Positions 9,495 through 16,820 of a stretch of DNA of 64,000 nucleotides are shown piece by piece. Under the pieces are notes generated by a model. The model had not been told where the DNA came from and ran no database searches. It saw only the letters and a list, made by a program, of their open reading frames with translations. The position numbers and the translations under genes are program-made. Numbering within the stretch: position 1 is the first letter of the stretch; each line of letters begins with the position of its first letter. This DNA comes from Metabacillus litoralis (GTDB lineage Bacteria; Bacillota; Bacilli; Bacillales; Bacillaceae), in the NCBI RefSeq assembly GCF_007994985.1, contig NZ_VOQF01000008.1, forward strand, positions 186,001-250,000, in the 5' to 3' direction.

Positions 9495-10151
9495 TTATTT
9501 ATTTAAAAACATAACTAACTCTTTTAAATCCATATGAGCCATTGTTTCTAGTCGATGGTCAACTTCACAAAAATCTAAATTCTTAGTTACTGAGTTCGGT
9601 ACAACCACACATTTCATTCCTGCTCGTTTTGCCGCCAATGCCCCATTTGCTGAATCTTCAAATGCAATACATTCCTCAGGTTCAACATTCAAGCATTTTG
9701 CTGCTTCTACATAAAGTGCAGGATTCGGTTTTACTTGCTCCACATGATCTGAAGTACGAATGCATTCAAACTCATCTAACAAATTCAATCGTTTTAAATG
9801 TGTGGAAACCCATTTATAGCTAGAGCTGGATGCTAAACCTATTTTCAATCCTAGCTTTTTAGCAGCAGTAATATAATCTATTACACCTGGTCTCGCTTCT
9901 TCAAGATGAATACGTTTTGTAAATCTTTCTTCTAGTTGTTTCTTAATACTGTTATGGTCAATTACTTTGTTTGCTTGTTCTTCTAAATATGTATAAGGAC
10001 TAAAATCAGACTTCGTCCCAATTACTTTTCCCCAAACACTTAATGGTAACTCACAATCATGCTCTTTAAAAATTTCTGATAACACTTCATATTCATGTGT
10101 TTCGGTATCTAATATTAACCCATCAAAATCAAAGATAATAGCCTTGATCAT
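9495..10151 (-). CDS. yhcW: YhcW, HAD-superfamily phosphatase
   Basis: A 218-residue HAD subfamily IA hydrolase. Motif I is FDFDGLILDTETHEYE (nucleophile and acid/base Asp), motif II is GLASSSSYKW (Ser), the motif III Lys is in VKPNPALYVEA and motif IV is CIAFEDSANGALAAK. An alpha-helical cap lies between motifs I and II, the arrangement of beta-phosphoglucomutase and phosphoglycolate phosphatase relatives. The substrate is unknown. It closely resembles B. subtilis YhcW and keeps the same neighbours, yhcX and yhcV. Confidence 0.93.
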   Translation of the reverse strand: MIKAIIFDFDGLILDTETHEYEVLSEIFKEHDCELPLSVWGKVIGTKSDFSPYTYLEEQANKVIDHNSIKKQLEERFTKRIHLEEARPGVIDYITAAKKLGLKIGLASSSSYKWVSTHLKRLNLLDEFECIRTSDHVEQVKPNPALYVEAAKCLNVEPEECIAFEDSANGALAAKRAGMKCVVVPNSVTKNLDFCEVDHRLETMAHMDLKELVMFLNK

Positions 10152-10221
10152 TGTATATCATCTCCTCTTCCTACATTATACAAAACACGATCTTCTTTTT
10201 CACGTTTCCACCTTTGAAAAT

Positions 10222-10252
10222 TAAAAGAGGTATGACATAATGTCACACCTCA
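10222..10252 (-). terminator. Terminator-like hairpin downstream of yhcV
   Basis: Stem gaggt.tgaca with tgtca.cacctc (about 10227-10251), followed on the minus strand by TTTTAATTTT. It lies 155 bp beyond the yhcV stop, on the far side of the tandem array. Confidence 0.65.
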
Positions 10253-10257
10253 AATGA

Positions 10258-10360
10258 GATATTTGCTCTTTGTTATCGTTTATTTGCTGTTTTTCATTAT
10301 ATATTTGCTGCTACTGTTAATATATTTGCTGTTTTCATTACTTTATTTGCTAATATCAAC
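10258..10360. repeat. Five-copy ~21-bp tandem repeat
   Basis: Five degenerate copies of a unit like tatatttgctgttttcatta begin at 10258, 10279, 10300, 10321 and 10341, giving a period of 21, 21, 21 and 20 bp. Each copy keeps the core atttgct. No spacer/repeat alternation of CRISPR type is present. The array lies between yhcW and the stop of yhcV, inside the yhcV 3' untranslated region. Confidence 0.85.
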
Positions 10361-10406
10361 AATATATTAGTTTTTCGACACTAAATGACAAACATCAAAA
10401 ACCTAC

Positions 10407-10835
10407 TTAAGAAGTTTTGTTCGGTTCAGAAATGTTTGTTAATGCTACTCCAGCAGCATGATCGCTCATTTCATTAGTTGCTAAGTCTCCTAACGCAACA
10501 ATACCTACTAATTGATTATTTTCAACAATTGGTAGACGACGAATTTGATGCTGTGCCATTATTTTCGCAGCTTCTTCAACTGACATAGACGTATGACCTG
10601 ATACAAGGTTTGTTGACATAACCTGTGAAACAGGAGTTGAATTTTCTAACCCCTTTGCAGTTGTACGAAGAGTAATGTCTCTGTCTGTAATAATTCCTCT
10701 TAGCTGCCCATTATCAACAACAGGAATTGAACCTACATTAGATTGCCCCATCAATGTCGCAGCTTCTTTAATTGTTTGTTGTGAAGATACTGTTGCAACA
10801 TTAGTTGTCATACATTCTTGAATTGAATTCAACAT
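10407..10835 (-). CDS. yhcV: YhcV, tandem CBS-domain protein
   Basis: A 142-residue protein consisting of two CBS motifs (about 8-65 and 73-130). The typical ligand-loop patterns IPVVDNGQLRGIITDRDI and LPIVENNQLVGIVALGDL are both present. CBS pairs bind adenosyl nucleotides and usually act as energy sensors; no partner enzyme is attached here, so its target is unknown. It matches B. subtilis YhcV over its full length. It is transcribed divergently from bdbC. Confidence 0.92.
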   Translation of the reverse strand: MLNSIQECMTTNVATVSSQQTIKEAATLMGQSNVGSIPVVDNGQLRGIITDRDITLRTTAKGLENSTPVSQVMSTNLVSGHTSMSVEEAAKIMAQHQIRRLPIVENNQLVGIVALGDLATNEMSDHAAGVALTNISEPNKTS

Positions 10836-11063
10836 AATCCTCTCCTTTCATAGTTAGTATGAACAGTTAAGGAAACTTTATAGATGTAATATTTCAAGCA
10901 TTTGGTTTAAAAATTACCAATCACTTCATCAGTATTTCAGCAAAGTTTTAACCAAAAATAATTATAATGAAAAACCATCATAAGATTGTCACAATCTATC
11001 TATTTTACAGGAGATTCAGGAAGGCTTATAATTTAAGGAAATAATCTAAGTGTGAGGTATACT

Positions 11064-11495
11064 ATGTCAGTCTCTTTTAATAAAAGAATAGAAAATTTAC
11101 TATCCATTGGTTGGGTTGCTTCATTTATCGCAACATTAGGAAGCCTTTATTTTTCTGAAGTAATGAAATTTACTCCGTGTGATTTATGCTGGTACCAAAG
11201 AATTTTTATGTACCCGCTTGTGATTATCTTAGGGATAGGAATTTTCAAAAAAGATGCTTCTATTGCTCTTTATACATTAATTCTTTCAGGAATTGGTGGG
11301 TGCATTTCACTTTACCACTATGGAGTTCAAAAGATAGATTTCGTAGAAGAAAACTCTATTTCTTGTGGAATTGTGCCATGTTCAGGTGAATATATCAATT
11401 GGCTTGGGTTTATTACAATACCTTTCTTAGCATTAACAGGATTCATTATTGTATTTGTAACAAGTTTATTAATTCTTAAGAAAGCAGGTAAATAA
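11064..11495 (+). CDS. bdbC: BdbC, DsbB-family thiol-disulfide oxidoreductase
   Basis: A 143-residue membrane protein with four hydrophobic helices. It has the two DsbB-type cysteine pairs: C39/C42 in the CDLCWYQR motif and C101/C106 in SCGIVPCSGEYINW. DsbB-type proteins pass electrons from a thioredoxin-like oxidant to quinone. The ATG at 11064 is preferred to GTG at 11052 because GAGGT lies 7 nt upstream of it. The gene is followed after 1 nt by a thioredoxin-like gene, the usual BdbC/partner pairing. I do not recall this pair at this place in B. subtilis, where yhcU and yhcV are adjacent. Confidence 0.9.
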   Translation: MSVSFNKRIENLLSIGWVASFIATLGSLYFSEVMKFTPCDLCWYQRIFMYPLVIILGIGIFKKDASIALYTLILSGIGGCISLYHYGVQKIDFVEENSISCGIVPCSGEYINWLGFITIPFLALTGFIIVFVTSLLILKKAGK

Positions 11496-11496
11496 T

Positions 11497-11964
11497 TTGA
11501 AAAAAATCTTACTATTTGGTGCAGTTATTTTAATTTTATTCGGAGGTCTTGCGTTTGTTACAACGTATCAAAATAGCCAAAAAGCTGAAGGCAACGTATA
11601 TGGAAAAGCTAATTTAGATCCTGCTACAATCGATCAATTAGATGACCCGAATTATCAAAACATTATTCTTCCAGATCAGCTTGAAACAAAGCTTGAAAAT
11701 AAAGAAGACACGATCGTTTATTTCTTTAGCCCACGTTGTGAGCATTGTGTTGCTACAACACCTGTTTTAATGCCAATCGCTGAAGACGTTGGTGTTGAGA
11801 TTAACCAATTAAATTTATTAGAATTTGAAGATTCATGGAATGAGTATAAAATTACTGGTACCCCTACTCTTGTTCATTATCAAGATGGAAAAGAAGTTGA
11901 TCGTGTTGAAGGCTCTAGTACAGAGGAAGCGTATCGTACATTATTAGAGGAATGGAAGCAGTAA
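11497..11964 (+). CDS. Membrane-anchored thioredoxin-like oxidoreductase, BdbC partner
   Basis: A 155-residue protein with one N-terminal membrane anchor (LLFGAVILILFGGLAFV) and an extracytoplasmic thioredoxin fold. The active site is C81-E-H-C84 in FFSPRCEHCVATTPVL, and the cis-Pro loop is GTPTLVHY. It starts with TTG one base after the bdbC stop, so the two are translationally coupled. It probably oxidises secreted proteins and is recharged by BdbC. It resembles BdbA/StoA-type proteins, but I cannot choose a symbol safely. Confidence 0.87.
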   Translation: MKKILLFGAVILILFGGLAFVTTYQNSQKAEGNVYGKANLDPATIDQLDDPNYQNIILPDQLETKLENKEDTIVYFFSPRCEHCVATTPVLMPIAEDVGVEINQLNLLEFEDSWNEYKITGTPTLVHYQDGKEVDRVEGSSTEEAYRTLLEEWKQ

Positions 11965-11980
11965 TATTTGAAGAAAATCA

Positions 11981-12010
11981 AAAAAAAACGCGGAAATCCG
12001 CGTTTTTTTT
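11981..12010. terminator. Bidirectional terminator after the bdbC operon
   Basis: Stem acgcgg with ccgcgt around an aaat loop (11988-12003), flanked by eight A on the left and eight T on the right. It serves both the bdb operon and yhcU. Confidence 0.92.
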
Positions 12011-12020
12011 GATCTCACAA

Positions 12021-12425
12021 TTAAACTAACCATGTGTTAGCCGGTTTTATAAATTGACTAAATTCTCCGATTTGACTCTCCGCTTCTCTAAATTGGGTAA
12101 AAGAAAACGGAAAGAAATATCCATATTCATTTAATGTTTGACAATTACGTTCGAACATTTCTTGATACTCTTTTTCATGTCTGCAATCCTCAATTAAATC
12201 TAACACAGCAATAACAGCTTGTAAGCTTGATATGATATGGAAGGCATCCTTCAAAGTACCATTATAAAATTGATCAGTTTCTTGTGGCTGAAGTACTTTC
12301 TGTTCTTTAAGCTCCATAATTTTATCATCTGGAAAGAATTTCGGAAGAATTTCAGTAAAAATCTGATCTACTAACTCTGCAATATGGTTTTCTTGCTCTT
12401 CTGTAGAGGCAACAACAACCTTCAA
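12021..12425 (-). CDS. yhcU: YhcU-family (DUF5365) cytosolic protein
   Basis: A 134-residue acidic soluble protein beginning MKVVVASTEEQENHIAELV, similar in length and sequence to B. subtilis YhcU. Function is unknown. The start is a TTG at 12425 with AAAGGGTG six nt upstream; the open frame continues to 12539, but that extension has no ribosome site and would run into the region upstream of the divergent yhcT gene. It sits between the bdb pair and yhcT. Confidence 0.8.
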   Translation of the reverse strand: MKVVVASTEEQENHIAELVDQIFTEILPKFFPDDKIMELKEQKVLQPQETDQFYNGTLKDAFHIISSLQAVIAVLDLIEDCRHEKEYQEMFERNCQTLNEYGYFFPFSFTQFREAESQIGEFSQFIKPANTWLV

Positions 12426-12599
12426 ATAAATCACCCTTTTTTCACCTATTAAAACTACTAATATATTTAACTTCATTAAGCATACCACTCGATTATTAAA
12501 CATGGTAGAGGTAAGTCTTACCGGAACTAGATTGTACATCCATTCAGAGTTAGGTATACTTTCTATACGATAAAATTAGTGTGTAAAGGATTGATATTC

Positions 12600-13493
12600 T
12601 TGAAACGAAATGGTGAATGGCTCGAAATAATGATACCTACTGAATGGGCGAACCAAACTGTTTTCCATACATTAACAACTCATTTAGGAGTTTCAAAAGC
12701 AACAATACAGAAATGGAATTCAGCTTCAGCCATTAAAAGAAACAATGAAAAAGCTGATGTGAATCATAAAGTTCAACCTGGTGACTGCCTCTCTCTACAT
12801 TTATTTAAAGAAGAAGGATACGGAGTATTACCAGAGAAAAAGACTCTTTCTATTCTATATGAAGATGATCATTTGTTAATTGTAAACAAACCTGCTGGAA
12901 TTGACACACATCCAAATCAGGAGAATCAGCTAGGTACATTAGCAAATGTTGTAGCTTATCATTATCAGCAACATAACATACATATACGAGTAAGACATAT
13001 TCATCGCCTTGATAAAGATACATCAGGAGCGATCATTTTTGCTAAACATGATCTTTCACATTCTCTTTTAGATCAAGCTCTTCAAGCTAAAAAAATTAAA
13101 CGAACTTATATAGCACTTGCTGAAGGAAATGTGAGCCCATCAAAAGGGACTATTAAAAAAGCAATTGGAAAAGATCGACATCATGCTACAAGACGAAGAG
13201 TTTCTCCTAATGGACAACAAGCTATAACTCATTACCAGGTTGAAGAATACAAACCAAAGACCAACTTATCCACGATTTCACTTCAATTAGAAACAGGTCG
13301 AACACACCAGATAAGAGTTCATTTAAGCTTCATTGGTCATCCTCTTGCTGGTGATTTATTATACGGAGGAAAGACGAATATAATGAAAAGACAAGCTTTA
13401 CATTCTGCCAAGGTTTCACTTACTCATCCGCTCTCAAATGAAAAATTGACTGTTGAAGCACCATTACCTAAGGATATGCTAATACTTATGTAA
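12600..13493 (+). CDS. yhcT: YhcT, RluA-family RNA pseudouridine synthase
   Basis: A 297-residue pseudouridine synthase. The catalytic Asp is D138 in the motif HRLDKDTSG; the conserved KPAG (NKPAGIDTHP) and the substrate loop LETGRTHQIRVHLSFIGHPLAGD are intact. It isomerises uridines in rRNA or tRNA; the exact site is not known. The N-terminal part (1-80) looks like a reduced S4-type RNA-binding region. The start is TTG at 12600, with AAAGGA nine nt upstream, rather than GTG at 12579. It matches B. subtilis YhcT in order and length. Confidence 0.92.
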   Translation: MKRNGEWLEIMIPTEWANQTVFHTLTTHLGVSKATIQKWNSASAIKRNNEKADVNHKVQPGDCLSLHLFKEEGYGVLPEKKTLSILYEDDHLLIVNKPAGIDTHPNQENQLGTLANVVAYHYQQHNIHIRVRHIHRLDKDTSGAIIFAKHDLSHSLLDQALQAKKIKRTYIALAEGNVSPSKGTIKKAIGKDRHHATRRRVSPNGQQAITHYQVEEYKPKTNLSTISLQLETGRTHQIRVHLSFIGHPLAGDLLYGGKTNIMKRQALHSAKVSLTHPLSNEKLTVEAPLPKDMLILM

Positions 13494-13511
13494 TTTCCGA
13501 TATAAGAGAAA

Positions 13512-13550
13512 ATAAAGAGGTGATCGTCTAATTGATCACCTCTTCTAGTT
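13512..13550. terminator. Bidirectional terminator between yhcT and srtD
   Basis: A 10-bp perfect stem, agaggtgatc (13516-13525) with gatcacctct (13534-13543). A-rich and T-rich flanks suit both convergent genes. Confidence 0.85.
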
Positions 13551-13557
13551 TTTAATT

Positions 13558-14136
13558 TTAAACTTCCTTTTTCTTCGCATAAATTATATATCGCTGTGGT
13601 GCATTTCCAACATAGCTAAAAGGATAACATGTTGTTAATAGTAACTCTTCTTTTTCATTTTGAAGAGTAATAATGCTGAGATCATCAGCTTCTACAATTT
13701 TCGTATCAATTATTTCATATTCAAAGCTACCATATGGTAAAACCATTTCAAGAGAATCACCTATTTCAAGTTCACCAGCATTTCTAAAAACAGTATCTCT
13801 ATGTCCAGATAAAACGATTTGTCCGTTTTCCTCAGGATAATAGCTGCCTTTATAATGGCCAACACCTTTTTCAAGATCATCAGGATCTGTGCCTTCAACA
13901 ATTGGTAGATCTGCCTTTAGTCGTGGGATTTGTAAGATACCGATAGCTTCTCCCATAGGGGGCTTGAATGTACCATCCTCTTCTTTGTATACATCCTTAC
14001 TTGGTGGTGTTTCTACAATAGCTTTTGCTTCATTTAAAGAGTTCGTTGTTTGCATTTTCGTATCAGCTATTTCCCAAACTGCATATCCGACAATACAAAG
14101 TCCTACAACAATTAATAAATATGATAGTTTCTTCAT
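13558..14136 (-). CDS. srtD: Class D sortase (YhcS)
   Basis: A 192-residue membrane-anchored transpeptidase that links LPXT-type surface proteins to peptidoglycan. The N-terminal anchor is LSYLLIVVGLCIVGYAVW. The catalytic triad is visible: H112 in LSGHRDTVF, C170 in LLTTCYPF and R182 in APQRYIIYA. B. subtilis SrtD anchors YhcR and YfkN; yhcR lies directly upstream of yhcS there. Here the upstream neighbour is an unrelated flavoprotein and no protein in the window carries a C-terminal LPXT sorting signal, so its substrates must be elsewhere. Confidence 0.93.
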   Translation of the reverse strand: MKKLSYLLIVVGLCIVGYAVWEIADTKMQTTNSLNEAKAIVETPPSKDVYKEEDGTFKPPMGEAIGILQIPRLKADLPIVEGTDPDDLEKGVGHYKGSYYPEENGQIVLSGHRDTVFRNAGELEIGDSLEMVLPYGSFEYEIIDTKIVEADDLSIITLQNEKEELLLTTCYPFSYVGNAPQRYIIYAKKKEV

Positions 14137-14316
14137 TAATCTACTACCACTCTTTCCCCAAGGTTAATACATTCATTATAACATAGAGGAAATTTATATT
14201 TTACTATTGATCTTGATAAAACCACCTAACAATTGTAAATATTTCGTAAAGATATGACAGTACTCAACAACAAAGATAATAGACAAAAAAATCTACCTTG
14301 GATTAATAAAGTGTAT

Positions 14317-14895
14317 TTATAATATATCCACTATTCCATTTACTTCTTTTAACATAACTTCTCTAGCTTCTTTATTGATATGCTGTACAGAAAAGAAGAA
14401 CTTATGTGTGATTACATCTAGACCACAATAATCTAAAATTCCCACATCCACTATTGTCTCCATTGAAGATACAAGCTGATTAGGTTTCATTATATCCTCT
14501 GGTTGACCTGTTGTTTGAAAAACGACTGCTTTCTTTTCTTTAAGAAGACCTTCTGATTCTCCTTTAGTAAATCTAAAGGCAAAACCATTTGTAAAAACTC
14601 GATCAATATATCCTTTTAACATGGCTGGCATTCCATTCCACCAAGTTGGAAAGATCATAACTAGATTTTCAGCCCAAGTAATATAATCCTGCTCTTCCTT
14701 AATGTCTTTTGGAAGTTCAGTTTGATAAAAGCTGGAATAATTATCTTCCTTTAAAACTGGATCAAACTTCAATTTATATAAATCACGAATTTTCACGTCA
14801 TGTTTTTTATACTCTAAATGCTGTTTTACTTCATCACAGATTGCTCTATTAAAACTATCCTCACATGGGTGTGCTAGAATAATGAGTGTTTTCAT
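14317..14895 (-). CDS. Flavodoxin-fold NAD(P)H:quinone oxidoreductase
   Basis: A 192-residue protein of the NQO1/KefF/YwrO family. The FMN phosphate loop is ILAHPCEDSFNRAI and the flavin-binding segment is MIFPTWWNGMPAMLKGYIDRVF. It probably performs two-electron reduction of quinones or related electrophiles. The ATG at 14895 is chosen because GGAGG lies 7 nt upstream. About 110 bp upstream lies a 23-bp partly palindromic sequence that also occurs upstream of the GH65 gene and may be a repressor operator. It replaces yhcR next to srtD. Confidence 0.85.
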   Translation of the reverse strand: MKTLIILAHPCEDSFNRAICDEVKQHLEYKKHDVKIRDLYKLKFDPVLKEDNYSSFYQTELPKDIKEEQDYITWAENLVMIFPTWWNGMPAMLKGYIDRVFTNGFAFRFTKGESEGLLKEKKAVVFQTTGQPEDIMKPNQLVSSMETIVDVGILDYCGLDVITHKFFFSVQHINKEAREVMLKEVNGIVDIL

Positions 14896-15006
14896 TATTT
14901 CCTCCATAACTACATTTTCACTTACAACTCAAACTGTGAACATCATTTACTGTTCTGCATATCGATCTTGATTTAGTTAGTATACCTAGAAAAAATGCCG
15001 TTATTC

Positions 15007-15029
15007 ACTTAAACAAACGTTTAATTAAA
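15007..15029. promoter_or_regulatory. Operator-like palindrome, copy 1
   Basis: Core ttaaacaaacgtttaattaa (15009-15028) has an AAACGTTT centre of the kind bound by LacI- or TetR-family repressors. An identical 23-bp string occurs at 34429-34451. The cognate regulator is not identified. Confidence 0.5.
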
Positions 15030-15239
15030 TCGATATTAAAAATCCACAAAGAAGGTAACTCCTCAGATAAAATCAATTTTACAATCTATAAACAAAGGAA
15101 CCTGCATTTTAACACATAGAAATTAAGATATCTGTAGAAGTATATCAGCTTGAGTATTCTTATTAGCAAAGTAAAGAAAATCATGTTATGTTTAAACCAT
15201 AATTGCACAAAGAGACTTTAGTTTTTTGAAAGTTTTATA

Positions 15240-15270
15240 TTGATGAAGTTTAGTAGATATTTAGTATAAT
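15240..15270 (+). promoter_or_regulatory. Possible promoter of the B12-binding gene
   Basis: A perfect tataat -10 box (15265-15270) lies 35 bp before the start codon, with ttgatg at 15240-15245 as a weak -35. The 19-bp spacing is long, so strength is uncertain. Confidence 0.45.
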
Positions 15271-15305
15271 AGGTACTAGATTAAGTTAGAAAGGAGTGAA
15301 ATCAG

Positions 15306-15962
15306 GTGACTGATTTAACAAAAAAGTTTGCTCATTTCCTCTTACTTGCTGATACAACTAGTTCCTATAGGTTAGTAGAAAAGTTACTTTTAGATGGTTA
15401 TTCTTCTATATATATCTATGAAAAAATCATAAAAGATGCATTATATTATATAGGTTACCTTTGGGAAATTGATGAGATAGGTGTTGCAGATGAACATCTA
15501 GCAACTGGAACTGCTGATTTTATTCTTACGAAGCTACAGTTATTAGTAAATGAACGAGATAATCATAGCAATCAGCAAAAACAAGCTATGTTATTTTGTC
15601 TTGAAGGTGAAGAGCATTATATAGGAATCAAAATGGCGGCTAACATTTTCAAAGAACATAATTGGAATGTAAAATATTTAGGACCTAATTTACCACTTCA
15701 GCATGCTATTTACTTTGCAAACAAATCAAAACCTGATGTTATTTGTCTTTCACTTACGATGTCAAATCAATTAAAGAATTTACCAAATTATATTACTTCT
15801 CTAGCAGAACTGGATCATAAACCTACAATTATTGTAGGCAGTAGACTTTTTGAAAAATATGATCTTACTAAGTTCATACCTAAAAATACAATTGTAATTT
15901 CAGATTTAGAGAAATTATCAAGCTGGATAACAGAGCAAAAGGTTCTTGCTAAGGCTTATTAA
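15306..15962 (+). CDS. Stand-alone B12-binding sensor domain (CarH photoreceptor-like)
   Basis: A 218-residue soluble protein with a helical cap (about 1-85) and a Rossmann-type cobalamin-binding domain (about 92-210). The cap carries W53-x9-E63-H64 (WEIDEIGVADEHLAT), the signature of adenosylcobalamin light sensors of the CarH/LitR group. The lower-ligand motif ExHxxG is E102-E-H104-Y-I-G107. In CarH the residue after the Trp is a His that caps cobalt after illumination; here it is Glu54. The MerR DNA-binding domain of CarH is missing, so output must go through a partner. It starts with GTG, with AAGGAG 10 nt upstream. The neighbours are a PAS-like protein and two orphan kinases. Light sensing is inference; B12 binding is well supported. 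Confidence 0.85.
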   Translation: MTDLTKKFAHFLLLADTTSSYRLVEKLLLDGYSSIYIYEKIIKDALYYIGYLWEIDEIGVADEHLATGTADFILTKLQLLVNERDNHSNQQKQAMLFCLEGEEHYIGIKMAANIFKEHNWNVKYLGPNLPLQHAIYFANKSKPDVICLSLTMSNQLKNLPNYITSLAELDHKPTIIVGSRLFEKYDLTKFIPKNTIVISDLEKLSSWITEQKVLAKAY

Positions 15963-15989
15963 TATTTCTTTACTTCAAATAGTCAATTT

Positions 15990-16149
15990 ATAGGCTCTTT
16001 TCTAGAGATTGTTACTGATCTTATTACTTGTTATAAACAGTGTTTTTACGAATATAAGATGCTTGTTTAATTAGAAGAAATACTCCTAGACTGGATAAAG
16101 TGCTGTATCCATAATGTAACCGAAAGCAACAAAGTTCACGAAAACAGCC
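15990..16149. repeat. ~160-bp interspersed element with inverted termini, copy 1
   Basis: The segment aligns along its length with 22971-23137. Termini are imperfect inverted repeats: ataggctcttttctagag at the left and, complemented, atggctgttttcgtgaac at the right. It is too short for a transposase, so it resembles a MITE. It lies between the B12-binding gene and the PAS-like gene. No clear target-site duplication is seen at this copy. Confidence 0.75.
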
Positions 16150-16190
16150 ATTCATAAACATACAACTTTAAAAAAGGTGTGGTGAACAAA

Positions 16191-16820
16191 ATGTTCTCAC
16201 TTGAAAATGTACCAGTTCCAGTTTTTATACTAAATTCACAACTTGATATTTTACAAACATCGTCTGTAGTGAGAAAGTTATTTCCAAGCCAAAGGAATTT
16301 CCTCCAACTAGTGGACATTGATAGTAAGAATAAAGTTTCCTATTTTCTTCAATCGAACGAAAAAGAAAAATTTGAGGCCAACCTGATAACTTGTGATGAT
16401 GAAATTGAGCTTTTTGAGTTATACCAAACTAAAACGCATGATGAGAATTTATATGTTGTTTGTATTCCTTTGAAAGACAACCTAAAAAAAGTCAGCCACC
16501 AAGTTCATATGCTACGTGAGCAACTCATGGTGACTGACAAGGACAAGCTCGAATATCATCATCGTAAGGAAATTCTTTCTTTGTTTCAGCCTTTCTTAAA
16601 TGATACTGACTTATATCATTTAACAAGCTCTTCAGATAATTTAAAAGCTCTTCCCAACAAGCTCGAGAAAATTGAAGATCTTTTAAGCCTAATCCGCCCT
16701 GATATTATTGAAAGTGGAAAAAGTGATCATTATGAAGTGATTATTGATGAACTAAACGATTTACGTTCTTCAATTGACTTCTACCTTACACTAATGCCTC
16801 TTTTAGACCGCTTTGATTGA
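16191..16820 (+). CDS. PAS-like sensor protein of unknown output
   Basis: A 209-residue soluble protein. Residues about 1-110 look like a PAS domain (VPVPVFILNSQLDILQTSSVVRKLFP, then a beta-rich segment ending NLYVVCIPLKD). The rest is a predicted helical/coiled-coil region with no kinase, STAS or phosphatase motif that I can recognise. I do not know the family. The ATG at 16191 is chosen because AGGTG lies about 11 nt upstream; GTG codons at 16179 and 16182 are too close to that site. Its 3' end overlaps the convergent CheB-CheR kinase gene by 18 bp, which suggests a long-standing pairing. Confidence 0.7.
   Translation: MFSLENVPVPVFILNSQLDILQTSSVVRKLFPSQRNFLQLVDIDSKNKVSYFLQSNEKEKFEANLITCDDEIELFELYQTKTHDENLYVVCIPLKDNLKKVSHQVHMLREQLMVTDKDKLEYHHRKEILSLFQPFLNDTDLYHLTSSSDNLKALPNKLEKIEDLLSLIRPDIIESGKSDHYEVIIDELNDLRSSIDFYLTLMPLLDRFD

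Larger units (their letters stand above)
14896..15305. other. Divergent spacer with operator-like palindrome
   Basis: 410 bp between divergent genes. It contains the shared palindromic sequence at 15007-15029, a likely -10 box (tataat, 15265-15270) and the ribosome site of the B12-binding gene. No coding sequence is visible. Confidence 0.6.

Noticed and set aside
10258-10360. CRISPR-like array
   Set aside because: The units are contiguous and degenerate, with no unique spacers and no cas genes nearby.
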